Shown piece after piece: positions 48,001 through 63,000 of a stretch of 64,000 nt of DNA. Where the stretch lies: positions 15,356,769 through 15,420,768 of the forward strand of contig NC_049982.1 in assembly GCF_000003815.2 (NCBI RefSeq), in the 5' to 3' direction. The notes beneath the pieces were generated by a model. The model was given only the letters and a program-made list of their open reading frames with translations, was not told the origin of the DNA and made no database searches. The DNA is from Branchiostoma floridae (lineage: Eukaryota > Chordata > Leptocardii > Amphioxiformes > Branchiostomatidae). The stretch's first letter is position 1; each line of letters starts with the position of its first letter. A program made the position numbers and the translations under genes.

Positions 48001-51000
48001 AACTTGATATTCAATCTTTAAACATTCAACATATGTCAACGTTTTCTTGACTTTTGCCAGAGTCGATTACTTCCCAGAGGGCGGAAGTGCAGACACCATA
48101 CGGACGGTGGACGTGCAGCCCACAACAACAGTGGTGGAGCTGACAGATCTGCTGCCGGGCCACAAGTACAACGCCACGCTCGTCACCACAGGGCTCTACT
48201 CAGTCAACAGTGTTCCTGAAAATGTGTCTGGAGGTAACTATCTTTCCCCTTCGATCGTATCTTTCCCTGATCTTATCATCATCATCACCATCTCTCTCTC
48301 TCTCACTCACTCTCTCTCTCTCTCTCCCTCATCTATCACGTCATCTATCACGTTTGTTGTGTATTGTCGCCGTTTGTTAATATTTTTGATTCCCTACCCA
48401 TCCACAATACACGCCACACTATCTAACTTTCTTTACTACTTACACATTACAGGTATTTGTGGTAGAGATGTTGGTAACGAATTTTTGAATCCAAATTTAC
48501 CCTTTAGTCTTTCCTGTTCCACTTTTTTCAACTTTAAAGACGAGTCTATTGTTCTCTACCGAGCACCAGGGCAGCACCACATATTGGTCATTACTTCATG
48601 TAACGTGCTACGTCAATCATCTTGCAGAAACGAATGCGTTAAAAGTGAAGATCTCCGGAGGAGACGGGAGAGCGTTAGGGAACAGGCGGCCCTACCTGAT
48701 GGATGCCGAGTCGGAGACGTATGACGCCAATGATCCTAACGTTACCAGCAATTACGTCTTCAAGTGGTACTGCAAAAAGGTACGTACAGAATAATGGATA
48801 GTGAGAAGTGTACTAGTAATTGTTTTTCTGCATGCAGACATGTGGATACTTTATATAGCAGTTAAGTAAGCGGCATCCAATCACAAGAGTTCCAACTTCC
48901 AAAAAGATCAAATACCTTCGACTTTACCCTGAACGCTATAAGTACCGTTTAGGCGAATGTTTTCACGTACTATTGAATTTCCACCTACATGTATCTTACA
49001 TGTACAGTGGATTCCAACAACAACAACCGCACCCCCGACGACTACGATAACGGTGACGCCTGCCCCAACAAATACCACCACACACTTCACATCATCAGCG
49101 GCTAATGCTACTACGTTGTATTTCAATACAACAAGTACGTCGTACTTCAATACAACAGCTATGGCTAATAGCAGCATGCACAATAACGCCAATGCCACCA
49201 CGCCTACGATGTCTACGTCCATCCCAAAGACGTCTAGGCAACCGCAGCATGCTGAAAGCGCCATGCCAGTTAGTTACCAGGACGGCCTCGCTGTGGTCCA
49301 CAGCCACTGTGAAACAGGTAACTACGAACTCCTCTGGGAAGGAGATGCTAAGATCTTCTTGGACACTTCTGATCTGGAACCGAACACCACGTACGTCATC
49401 AAGGTGACGGCCTCTAAGGAGATGCTCCATCCTCTCGGGTACACCTACATCGGAGAGGAGTCCTTTGAGCAGAACGTTTTCATCGTTGAAGGAGATCCTC
49501 CCATGATGTCAATCAAGTAAGACCCACCTATATATTTATCTCAATTATCTCAAGAAAACAAGGTACCACCCCCTATGGCACTACTTTTGTTTATTAATAG
49601 GTACAGTGTGCTCTTTCTTAGTATTTTAATATTTTGGATGGCGTCATTTTACACCATTTTTGAATGCCGCTCAATCATGAAGTACAAATTTCTAATTACA
49701 GATTGTGACAAGCATACATTACAAGTACTTTCTCAGTTTCTGTCAATCATAGTCGGCTTAAAGATTTGGCGTGTCAAATGAATCTACTCAATCTCATCGC
49801 AGCCCCTTTGTGGATTGTAGAGCATTTTGGAAAGTTATTACGTCCTTTCTTCACAGCTGCATTCGGAACTGCCTGTGGGCTGTTGACGTGACGGAGTCTC
49901 TGGCTCTCCGAGGAAACTGTGACTCCTGCCAGAAGAACTCCGAACTGACGTACAAATGGGAACTGTTCAGGGAGGTCAACGACACCATCGTGGAGATACA
50001 TGACTGGCATTCTCTCACTAGCACAGGTACGGCGGGCCTGGTTTGGGCGGGGGTAAAGAGTCGTTGGATGTGAAATAAACATGTTTCTATCTAATCGAGT
50101 TCAAGAAACATGGAAAGGAAAACAATAGATATTGTTTGAAAAGTAATAAACCTTTTTTTCTATGATTCTGTAAATAATGACATGTAGCTGCATTGACTAA
50201 CATTTTGCACTTGTACCCACAGGACGAAAAACAGCCAGTCTAGCAATCAAGGCCAACGAATGGGACGTCAGAGAAGTCTACCGCTTGCGTCTGAATGGCT
50301 TTCCTCCGAATGGTCTTCCTCCCGGCTTCATCGAAATCAGATACCCCACCTCCCCACCCCTCTACACACTGGACTGCGTCATGAACCCAGATAAAGGTAA
50401 CGGCATATTGAATGTCTTTACGAAATGTAGTTTTATTTGTGCATTTATGGTTCTCAGCATACAAATTTCCTTACGGCATCTCACCCAGGGGACACAGGAA
50501 GTCGTTCTATTGTGAATGTTTCTTTCTGTTACGAAAAATGATTTTTGATATGCAATAACATAAAAAATCAACCGCGTCTTAAGTATACCTTTGACGTTAT
50601 TGGTCTGCTCACGGGAACTGTCTGAATCTATATGGAACTGTAAACTTGTTACGCTGACGTAAATGATAAACATTAAACTTGAAGATGTAGGACTATCATT
50701 GGTGGCCTATGCTCTGAATGGGGCAAAGGACCCAAGCAAGCAAGCAAACTTGAAGATGTACATTCTGTCCCCCAAATACAGGAATGCTGTACGAAACCAA
50801 CTTCTCGGCTAGCTGTGAGCTGACCGGATGGACTGGCGAGCTGGAGCCACGTCTGACGTATGAGTTCACGTCACAAGTCAACGCTCAGGTGACGCAGCTC
50901 GCTAGCGTGACCCGGATGTCCATTTTCACCGTGCCGCTGGACCTCGTGGCTGGGGACCCTGCCAGCGCATGCGCTGTGCTCGTCAATGTGCAGGGGCTTC

Positions 51001-54000
51001 TTGGAGGCGTCCTTAGGGCAAACACTACCGTCCGTCCTCAAGTAAGTGTTGATGAGCAATATTACCCGAACATGAATGCCCTAATAGTGAACAGGACCGC
51101 CGTTTCAGTGCCGTTGACAGAGACAATTCAGCTAGATGTAATGAAGCGCCACAATTCGGTTTGAACGTTTGTTGATTTTTTCAGGTTATTCCGCCTGTGC
51201 AGACCCATGCTGAGAATTGCAGACACGTGTTTGAGCGCATGTGTGAGATCCAGGAACTGCTGCTCGCGGAAGAGTACAAGGCCGCCCTCTTGGCTGTGGA
51301 GCGGCTCGTCACTTACTTCAACTTTCTTCAGAACCATGTAAGGGCAACATTATTTTGAAATATTTTTGAACGGCAAAAGTGTATATCTTAATGTAGCCGT
51401 AAAAATGTAGCTGATCATTATTATCATTATTATTTGACAATGAAATTACAAACATTACAAACGTAACGTTATATCTACTTTTTTTCACATTTCAGAAATA
51501 CGTCATTACAGGATATCATCCTATCGCTGTTGTGAAGTCAATTTTTTAGTTATGTCTTGTGTTATATTTTGCAATGAGCTTTACTCGTTCGTCAGATAAT
51601 GGCAACCCACGATAATGAAAACAACAACAACAACAAAATAACAGAGACTCAGCCTGGGAGGTCACTCCATTCCAGTATCAATAGAGTCAACTCTAGCAGG
51701 TGTATCTAATACTATTCGAAATAATCCTGTTGTTTATAGATCGGGACCGACTCCCGTACTGCTTTGAACAGCTATGGCCTGACATCAGTCGTCAACCAGG
51801 TTCTTTCATCCACTGACATCACTGGTATAAACAGCACCTGTATAGGTACATGTCCATGTTTTCTATCCCTGTGCATCCCTCACTCACACTTGCTTTGCAC
51901 CTGCAATGTCCTTTACAACCCGACGTCAACTCTGTATGCTACGTCTGAAACTTGCACTACAACAATATTGTACTACCTTTCGCAGGGCATGACAGTACAG
52001 ATACGCCTTGGGGAGCAGCAATCACCTTTCCCGACAGCTGGCTGAACATCACAACAGTTGACGGCATTATAGCCGCCCTGTCTGTGCCCGTCACTGCCAC
52101 AGGAAGTAATGGAAAAATGGAAGAGGTACCTGTTCTGTTACCTTTCTTCGACGGTGTTGGTACTGTCTGTGAACATGTGCTTTATCCCTCCGCTCAATTA
52201 CATGAAACGAACATGATCCAAGGCGAATTCTAATAGCCACCACTAGATACATAGACGTAACTAAGGTTCATGTGCCAAATACTCATTTCCGCCTGATGAC
52301 GAAGAAAATAGAAACTTTCATTTTCCCTGCAGTTTTACGAGTATGCGAGATCCGCCACCGCTAAGATGGTGATGGTGTCCCAGAACAGCATGGCGGGACC
52401 TGCACTGTTGGAGAGGGCTGCAGATTCTATTAAGGCCCTCATTGATGGCAAAGTGTCACTGGATGCACAGGTGTGCCAATCAACGTTACAATAATAGTTG
52501 CGGTGTAGAATAACTAGAACTCACTGATGAGTTTTCTAATCGAGAACCATTAGAACCATCTTTTGAAATGTTGCATGTCCTACAGTATACTCCCATATTG
52601 GAAACTCGCTTGGGACTTCATATGCAATAAATCCTTGTTAAGTTGCTGTATTGGTGTTCAGGCATAATGATTCTTTTATTTCGTGTGTTACTTCATACAA
52701 CCTTATGAGGGCTGTCTAATCGCTGAGCAAAGCTGGGGAATAAAAATATTTACAAATTCAACTTAGTTGACATGTTTTGAATCTAGTGATTTATGTTTCA
52801 AGAAAATTGAAGTATTAGCAATGTGAATAGCTTACAATGTTCTTACAATCATCTTGAATTCATTATTTGCGAATAAAAATGTGGGGTAAAATAACGAGGG
52901 AACGGCCATTTGCTGAAAGTTGGCCTGTTGTTAGGTTTCGGAGTGCAGTACCCGTCTTCTTACTCATTGCAGAAGCAAGCAGTATCCTCGGCAGAAGCCA
53001 TGGCGGGCGAACTCTTGAGCCTTGGCAGTAATGATTATAAGCAGAACATGGTAGCTGTTGGAGGTATGTATCTCACTTCACGACAGCAGGTGCATGGTTA
53101 AAATGTGGTCATTTTGTGGGGGGATCCTCTCAATGACGATAAGTTTTAAGCACACTTTGTTGCCATTACGTCATCGTCATTAATTGTACATCTTCTGAGA
53201 TATGTTCGCAAATACACAATAAAAAATGCAAATTGTTAAATAGTACTTGCTGTGATTAACAAGCCGTGATGACGTTTTATCTTTCAGGTCTTCAGCAAGG
53301 TTTAAACTCTCTGATGGGGTCAGCTCGGTCCACCCCAAGCGAGGATCAGACGGAAGAGCAGGCGGAGCATGTGAGTAAATGTTGTATATTGATCCAAGGT
53401 CAATGTGTTTCAAAATTGTAATGTTTTCAAGAACAGAACTGTAGGGTGCCGGTGAGAACCAATGCGCCTCTTGAGGTATGAAGGAACGTTACATAGCCTT
53501 TCAATTATCGGATGTACTGCAATTGTTTTCTGAATTCATTTGAGTCCATGAATAATGTGATAGGCAGGCTGAGAAGCCGATGTATCGATGATGATATGCT
53601 TTCCAATTTGTCCTCCAGGCTAAGAAGGCAACAAATGCCGTAACCTCAGCAACCACAACCTTGGGGACAGTGGTCCTGAATCACCGTCTGCCCGGAGAGC
53701 CGTCGGTTGGATTCCAGTACGACAACTTCGGCGTGGCCTTCCAGAAACGGTACTCAGAAAGTGTGGGCTCAGAAGGCTTCACGGCTTCGGAAGGCTCTGT
53801 CTCTCTTCCGAGCAGCGACGCTACCATGAAGTCTTCAGATGAAGCGCTTAATACAAAGGTCAGCTGATTGTTGCCTTTGTTGTATCTTGAAAGCGTTTTG
53901 TCTGTCGGTTCATGGTTCTATGTGCTTTGATGATTGCTCTTTAACCTTTAATCACGTTCAATTTCCGAAGCTGCAAAGAGCATTTTCCTTGCAAGACTTT

Positions 54001-57000
54001 GATTTTTTGCCGTGCTAACGGAAAATATATTGACTTGAACAAATGTATTACTAGTATTCAGCATGCTAGCAAAGTCCAAACTAGGGTTTGGAGAGATACT
54101 TATTCTATACTCTTTTTTTAATATTCTAGTTCATGAATTTCAACGAAAATCCATTCGACTGGGACAACACATCCAAGATTGTGACGAAGGTGGTTTCCTT
54201 GGACCTTACCTCAGAAACAGGAGGAGCATTTCCGGTGAAGGACACGGCGAACGACATCTCCATTTTTGTCGGGAACGACGCAGACCCTCCCGAGCCGCGC
54301 CTCGTCAGCAGGAACATCTCGGAGCCGGGGAAGTCTGAGATGCTCTACCACGAGATCACTGTTCCGTACAATTCATGCGCCATATTTACGGCGTTTGTTC
54401 CTTACAACAGGACAGTGCCTTTCCAGGCGTACGTCAAGTACGGACAAGTACCCACGGAGGACGACTACAACTTCACGGCTACGATTCCTCCGGGTTTAAA
54501 CTTGTCGCAATGCCACATGGGCCTTGAGTACACACGAAGTGACTGGAAAAATTATGTCGTTTCCTTCCAAGACATTGCCAAGAATGGCACTTACTACTTG
54601 GGCCTTAAAGAAATAAGTGAGTATGCAACGTCCTACCCCCAAACTCTTTTAAGAGCCATCTTAAAAGATGTCTGTCATACGTATAGCAGCGTTTGTCATT
54701 GTCAGACGTTAGCTACCTGAAAAGGTACTTAAGACCGGATGGATATCTATTTGCTGTCTGCAGAGGTCTTTATGAGTTACCAGGCTTCAAGGTCACAGAG
54801 TAGTATTTTATAAAAGGCACAGTACTTAAGAGAACTTTTGATGCTTTCATTTACTTTCCGCTTTTTCTCTTTATCATTCCTAGAAAACAAATTGCCTTCC
54901 GAGTAAGTCCAAACATACGATCATCACAGGACCGTTCATTTTAATATTATTGTCCCCTCACAGACCAGACCGATGTTTGTGGTGCTGGTTATGTGTATGG
55001 AGCAGATTTGAAGGAGAACACCACCGTCATCAGCTACGACTTCCTCACCATCACACCCACCTGTCGGTACTGGGACGCGCAGGAGGACAAGTGGGATTCT
55101 CATGGCTGTAGGGTAAGAAACAGCAGATTTTTCGAGAACAGATCCTCAATATTTCTGACGTGTTTTCCTCCGTACTTAGGAACTGAAAACCTCATACTTT
55201 AAACATATTCTACCCAGCCTGTCATAATGATAATACCAGAATCATCTGTGATTACGGTAGGTCTTCCCTTGTAGACATACCTGAGGCAAACTTTTTATTG
55301 TAGGCGAAGCATCATTTGAGAAGAATGTCCATCTAAACCCAAATGATCATGTTTCCTAGGTGGGTCCGTTGACCACGATGACTCAAACGCAGTGCCTGTG
55401 TAACCACCTGACGGCGTTTGCCGGGGAGATCCTGGTGGCGCCAAACACCATCGACTTCTCCACGGTGTTCTCCAAGTTCGCTAACCTGGGAGACAACGCC
55501 GCAGTCTTCGCCACCGTTCTCACCATGTACGTCATCTACTTCATCGTGGTGTTTTGGGCAAGACGAGCGGACAAGAAAGATGTCGTTAAGGTAGATGAGT
55601 AGAAGAATGGTATTCAGTTAAAACATTATTAACGTCTTGTGCATGAGTATATAACGGAGACGGGTTGGATTTTCTTCATATTGCACAGTTTCGCCTCGGG
55701 TCTCTTTGTCCCTGTTTAGAATGCCAGCATATTTTCTACATTTTGACCTCCTGTTCACGAAGGTTTGTGACGTTTATGTCCTAGTGGAGCTGTGCCCCTC
55801 TGCTTGACAACAGGCCCGGGCACAGCTATTGGTACAAGATCACAGTGTACACAGGAGTGTGGAACGGCGCTGGAACTATGTCACGTGTCGGCATTAACGT
55901 TGTTGGAGAGACGGGGAAGACTGGACCAAGGGTTCTGGAAGATGGAAAGCGCCAGGTACGTTCTTTTAGGTCAACAAAACTACATTGAATGATAGAAAAA
56001 AGCGTCTTTGATTGATATTATCAAAGTTATTCTTAGTTGTGTCTTGAGCGTGTGAAGAGTGTAGCCTAAGTATCCCAGAGATTTAATGTCTTTCACACTT
56101 TGCGTTTTGTTGCCAGGGATTTACGCGTGGAAGCATCTGCCATATGGCCATGGCAACAGACGAGAGTCTGGGCCCACTGGTCAACATCCGTCTGTGGCAC
56201 GACAACTCCGGGAAGGGTGAGCATGGCAGCTGGTTCTGTGACAGGATCGTTATCCAGGACCTGGAGACGAACGAACGGTCAGGGCAACATAGAGTCAGCT
56301 AATTCTGAACTAAGTATCTAAAAATCTAAATGAAGAAAATGTTCTCATGCGCGCCCCTTGTTGATTCGGCCTCATTGTCTATCATTTTCCAGCAACAAGG
56401 ACTTTGTTGGTGATAACAAATAAAGCCGATGTTGTATATTTTAGCTCACAATCTTAGCTAACTGCACTAACTCTGCTTATTGTTTAGCGTTACAAATATA
56501 TGATGATATGTTTCCTCCGCAATCGTTTTGAAATTCTATATTACCATAAACGTTTTTTCCGTCTATCTGAAACTGTATATCGCTATAAACGGAGTCGTTT
56601 TATCCGTCTATCTAAAATTTCATATTGCTACAAACAGGTGGTTTTTCATCTGCCAGCGCTGGTTGGGAGTGGAGCACGAAGACGGCCGTGTGGACCGCAT
56701 CCTGCCGGTGGCCAGTAAGGACGAAGTGGTCAGCTTCTCCAACCTGTTCCAGGACAAGACTCGGCAGGACATCACGGACGGACACATCTGGTTCTCGGTG
56801 GTGTCACGGCCCACGCGGAGTCACTTCACTCGTGTACAGGTGAGACATGCATGTTACACCGTGACAACTCGTCAAATGTCATAGTTCAAACAGAACTACT
56901 CTGACAGAATCCAGACGGTCCCGTCTTAAGTCGAAAGAGCTAAATTGTTATTAGAAATGCAGCGTGCTAAGTGAAATATCAGTGTTACAATCGTTCCATG

Positions 57001-60000
57001 ACAAATAAAGAAGTTGTTTCTATCCTTTCCCCATGTCTGTATGACAGCGGGCGTCTTGCTGCCTGTCCCTGATCTTCTGCACCATGATCGCTTCTGCCAT
57101 GTTTTACCAGAAGTCTGAAGGAGGTATACTTTCTACTTACAAACTACGAAGAGTTTGTGACATCAATTCACGCCTTAGAATTCGTTGATTGATAGCCGAT
57201 CGCCTTTCGCTGCTATGCATTCCTAAAATGCTTCTTGGATATGAATATTTGACGTCATTTCTTTTCTCAACAGGTAATACAATAAAGTTAGGACCGTTTG
57301 TGTTTTCCGTGACATCATTTATGGTCAGGTGAGTTCTAGATCAATAGAATGTCTTCTGCGTTTTCTGTAGACTTTCTTTGTTTACTACTATAAATATTAA
57401 TAATCAATGTCAAAGCAGTCAAAGCAATTTTTCGATATTTTTACCTTTTGTTCTGTTTTCAGCATTCAGAGCACATTTATTGTGTTTCCCGTGAACCTGG
57501 CTGTTGTACTGTTCTTCAAGAAGAGTCGACCCCTGCCGGAGGGGGAGAAGGAGTGTGCCTGCTGCATGAAGTGCTGCTGTTGCAAGAAGGAGAATAAGGT
57601 GGAGGAAAAATACACCGCAGAGGTGTGTAGGGAAATAGATACTGTTAAAACATTGAGGCATGACTGCTCAGGCAAATGAGAACAAACTCTAGATATGTTC
57701 ACTGTGTCCACAGTGTAAATGAACGAGGTGTTCTGTTACAAGAGATTCTAAGCATATACGCTCTGCATTCTTCGTTGACAAAATATTTTAATTCCTACTT
57801 AATTGATATTTTGATTTTTGTATGTTGCGTAAAATGAGTTTGTATTCGATAATGGTGGAAACAAATATTGGATGATCTTTTTGACCTGTTCAAAGGAAGA
57901 AGAGGTAGGCCTGGAGACGGTGTCTTCTAACGTTCCTAAAGACGATGATGAATCGAGAGTTGAGGAAAGTGAGCTGAAAGCTCCTACAGCACACATAGAG
58001 GAACTTGACTCAGAGAATGGCAATGAGCCGAATGAAATGGACAACAGCAAGGAAGAAGAAGACGAAGAAGAGAAGAAGGAGGAGAAGAAAGAAGAGAAGA
58101 TGAAAGAGAAGAAAGAGAAAAAGGACGAGTTCATTTTTCCACACTGGTGTAAATAAAAGTTTACTTTGTTTGTATCATTTTTAACAAGAAAACTAACAAA
58201 CAAATTAAATATGACTGTAGAACTTCCCGAATCAGGATTACTATTAAAGTGTGTCATTTTACATATCAGAGATACAGCCATCGCCATTGAGGTGACTTTG
58301 AGGGCTAAATAAAAAAGGACTTCATATTAAACGTCAGCAGCAAGCGCACCTTCGCTCTGTTAAAGACTTGTGCCTGTGGTCTTGAAGTAAAAGTGAAAGA
58401 TTTTCTCTTTTCCTACCACGGATAGAAGTCCCATCTGATGGTCCCGTCTATAGCATAAACTGCACAGGAAATAAGCATGGGTTTAAGGAAGATCGAAGAT
58501 CGTACAGGATCTTATAGTATTACCTATGATCTTCTTAGGCGTGTATTTCGGCTGGATGCTGACGGTGGGGTCTGCCCTGGGCTGCGGGTTCTTCATCATC
58601 CTGTACTCCATGGAGTGGGGTCCGGAGAAGTCTAACGAGTGGCTGGGCACCATCCTCATGTCCATGTTCCAGTCCATCCTTGTTGTGCAGCCTATTAAGG
58701 TAAGCACACGGAAACATTTTATATCTATTGCGATTATAATGATACGCAGTTCAGGATGAATCATCAAGAAATATGTTAAACATTATCTATCACAGGGGAG
58801 AAATTAAACCAGCCGTATATGTTTTTCAAAACACAGTCCGTGTGTTTGCTTTCACCTTTGTTTCCTGGACGTTGTGTCATTTGATTGGAGGTAAGCCACG
58901 GATTCCCTAAAATAATAACGCCAGCGCTACATGTATGTACATCGCTCTCTATTCCTATTTTCTGGACAGGCATGTGAATGATGGTTCCCATACTTCTCAT
59001 CCATTGCCCAGGTAATCCTCTTAGCTGCCCTCATCTCCTACATCTTCCGTAACAAGGCTGATGTTGATCAGGTAGGAGACACGGACACTAAAGTGAAGCC
59101 TGATGAGGAACTGCTCTGCACCCCACCTGGATTGGGTAAAGACGTCTATTTCAACTTCTAGTAGTCAGCATATGTAGAGTACGAAACGATTATCCATTAG
59201 GATATTTTCAAAGCCTTTAGAAAATATTTTCGATTCACACCCATATCCTCTTCAAATTTGATCACTTTATTTTAAGACAAAGATTTGGCATCACAGACTT
59301 GACAAATTAGTCTGTAAAACACTGTATCATGGTAAACTGTTTGTAATGTACTATGTCATGTCCAAAAGACTCTCTTGAACTCTTGAAAAACGGCCAAGGC
59401 CGCAAAAAAACTTTGAAGGCATAAAGCATCCTCATCGGTGACGGTTGCGAAATAAGACTTTCCAAGATCGAGTGTTGCCATATTATCCACCATATATGTC
59501 TGTAACACCGACGTAAACCTCTATCCACCAGTTGAACCGCCCACCATCCAGGAGCCGACTAACGACTCCAGCAATGAGAAGTTCCTGGAGGAGGCACGAG
59601 AACTCCGGAGGAAGGAGATCAAGGCAAAGGAGGTGAGTCATGAAGAGACTAGACCTTAGGGATTGTAACATTTCCAACAACAACTGACAAGAATGTACCG
59701 TACTGATTCTCCAGATACAAGCAGCATCATAGACAATGCGAAATCCCCTGCATAGTAAAGCGAGAGCTGTTTTTTTCCAAGTGACTGCAGTTATTACCTT
59801 ATCATGTATCTTATTCATGTGTTGATCTCCAGGTGATGAAGGAAGTGTTCATACACTACCTATTTGTCTCCAGTGTGTTCTTCCTGAGCTATGGTGACAG
59901 GGATCCAACCGGCTTTTACGTGCAGGATAACCTGCATGGCATGTTTAGCGGATTTGAGAAGGTACGTGACAAAAAAACATGCATGTTTCCCGATGCGCAT

Positions 60001-63000
60001 GATGGTGACAGTTTTGTGCAAGACAAGAAACAAATATCTGACCGTTTCCAAAACTATGTACAGTTGCTTGCGTGACTATTATTTGTCGTATCTTATCACC
60101 TGGATGTATAGCCTTCCTTGACGTGCTAGTTAGGGATGATTTCATTCACAATCCGTAAGCCTTTGTCGGACAACAGGGAAATTAATCGACGAGTCTGGGA
60201 CCTCTAAATTACATTTTCAGCAATGACACATACAGCATTTTTTAGATATTCCCGCTTTTTGTAGGTATCAGATACTAAGCCGTATATATTACTACTAACA
60301 AGGTCCTTTGCTAATCCCTCCATACAAAATTACATCAATATCATGCCATAGATCAAAAACCACAAAGCATTGTTCAAGTGGCTGGAAGGAGACTTTGTTA
60401 ACCACGTTGTTGGCGGGAAGCTTGGCAACAGAGGTTACCTGTCTGACAACTACAGCTTCCGCCTTGGGTCTGCTCGTCTGCACCAAGTCAGAAACGAGCC
60501 AGGTATGAGTTTCTGCATTTAGTAATGATGAAGTTCGAAGAATACTGTGACGTTTCTGTTTCTGTGTTTACAAATAGGTAGGATAAATAGATTTAAAGTG
60601 AGATAACTATCAGGGCTATGCTGATGAAGAGTGTACTAGAAGGGCTATGAGAAAAGGAATCTCCTTACACTCTTCATCACCTCTCAGTGTACTTGATTGC
60701 TCCCCCCCCCCCATACTTTCAATTTTAAACACCTGGCTGACCACCTAAATAGAATAGCCCTCACACATTAACGATACTCTTCCCCAGCCACCTGTATGAC
60801 CACCCGGATTCCGTACTTCCCCTGTAAGATGGAGTACTCCGTCTTGGACCAGCAGGAGACATCTTACGAGCCCGGCTGGGAGCGGATGAACGCAACCAAG
60901 GCACAGACTCTCATTGAGGCTGAACAGTACACCCCGTGGATGTTTCAGGTACGGTCCATAGATCAGCGTGCTCAATCAACCTTGAACTGTGCATGAAGTG
61001 AGCGCACGATAATTCTGAAAGCCTAGTAGCTGAATACCATGCACCTTACTGTATCCACAGCTTTGTATTGGTTGTAGGTCATTTCAGGGTAACTGTTTAT
61101 CAATTTGTTACGATAAAGCAACTCTGAAAACTCGAGTACAATAATAGTACAATGCTGTTTCTCATCTTGCTTATTTTCAAATCATTTATGTGAGTATCGT
61201 ATAGTTTCCACTTGACAAAATATGCAAAAACTATGCTGCTACTTTATATCATTCCTTCCTCTCAGGAAACTAGTGACCTATTCCCCTACTCTGGGGAAAC
61301 AACAACCTACAGCAGCGATGGGTACTTTCTGGAGATTGGCACCAGCAAGAATGAGACCGTAGCTTCGGTAAATACACCAGACTTACACAACATATCTGCC
61401 TTTACAATAACTTCTCCATCCTTACTTTAGAACGCTGAAGAGATTCTGCTTTTTGCACTTTATTTGAGAATGTGAATATTACAATGGCACCAGCAACAAA
61501 TAACGTACACCAGCCACCATTACGTGTAAAAAGTGAATTTCTTTACCAGTTAAAGGATCTAAAGAAGCACCTCTGGTTGGACAACTTCACCAAGGCCGTG
61601 ATTATTGACATCGCCGTGTACAATGTCAATGTCAACCTGTTCTCTGTCATCACCTTTCTGGCTGAGTACCTTGTAGGCGGGGTCATCTCAGCCAAGGTCA
61701 CCATCAAGGTAAATGATAATCAGGTTACTTTTGACTTGGACAATAGGACTATGTAACTTGGAATTGATTGCATAAGCAAAGAAATTGTTCCTGGCCTTTT
61801 TTTTTCTGAAAAGACACAGGCTGTTCAAAGCTGTCTTTTTGATAACATGAAACTATCTTTAACGTATTTTTAGTTTCAGGAATGTTTGAGATATTGACAA
61901 AGCAGAAGAGAATCTAGAATCGTATAAAATAGATTCCATATTTCCATTTAACCTCTTACAATATAAGCAGGGTATTTTTGCAGAATGTGACTAGATTCGG
62001 GCTTTTTTTCAGGTTATCCGACTGTACTCGTTTGTTGGTGATTTCGGCAACACCCAGATCGCGATGCAAGTGATATTCGTGGTTCTCTTCATTTACTACT
62101 TTCAAAGAGAGGTCAAGCTGATCATCAAGGTAAAACCGCCCATTCTCCACGAATTTGCTCTTCTTAGTTTTAATTTCACTGAGATATTACAAGTATCGCA
62201 CGACTAATGAGTAGAAAGGAAAGGACATACGTTACATAGTACCACAAGTTAAGAATAATATAATACACAAACGTTGTTGTAGAAGTAAGTCAAAAGAAAT
62301 CTAAAGGATACAATAACTACCTTTCTGTCCCGCACTACCCACCCTATGAAATATAATGTCTAAAACAGCATCACACACCCCTTGGTTTCACACTCTCAAT
62401 GACAAATCTGTTGTTGATCAGGAGAAGAAGGCTCACTTCCGGTCCATGTGGAACTGGGTGGAGTTCCTGCAGTCCTTGCTGTGCGTCAGCGTCATTGCCA
62501 TGTTCGCCATGCGCGAGGTGCTGCGGATGACGACCATGAGCAAATTCCAGAAAAACCCAGGTACCTAGCAATATTTTCGTTACCTATTCCCGGAATGTCT
62601 GAAATGTAATTTTGGGTAAGGTATGCTTTCAAGCACCTAGGTATTTTACATTATTGCAAAGAAAAAGTGTACAAGGGTATATAAAGTATATACTTTCGTG
62701 CTTAGTGCAGTTATCAGTGCGTAAGATTGAAAAGAAAAATGATATCTTATCTCTTCTAGGCCGGTACATCAGCTTCCGGGGCATGGCGTTGTATAGCGAT
62801 GTGTTCATCGGTCTGATCGGTGCCCTTGTGTTCGTGGCAACACTGAAGCTGCTGCACCTCCTGCGCTTCAACAAGCGGGTGGCCATGTTGTCTGCTGTTA
62901 TCAATTATGCCGCAAAGTAAGGGTATATTCATGATACACATGTACACGTGTGACGGTATAGTTTAGTTTCCATGTCAGTGTTATCATGTAGCATCACATG

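Larger units (their letters stand above)
48628..54616 (+). other. REJ domain and the stretch up to the GAIN region, exons 19-31
   Basis: The REJ landmarks are [37 protein letters not shown] and repeated extracellular N-glycosylation sites. REJ is the sea-urchin receptor-for-egg-jelly module shared by polycystins. The large exon 49008-49516 inserts a Thr/Asn-rich mucin-like segment of about 70 residues. Helical segments near 51185-53370 ([20 protein letters not shown]) lead into the GAIN-type region. Confidence 0.75.

Noticed and set aside
48047-48724. 225-codon frame
   Set aside because: It reads through an intron with a (TC)n run; the FN3 and REJ exons on either side have clear splice sites.
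58837-58890. Possible extra exon between 58699 and 59012 (AG before, GTAAGC after)
   Set aside because: In the required phase it contains an in-frame TGA, and direct joining of 58699 to 59012 gives the expected family sequence QPIK followed by VILLAAL.
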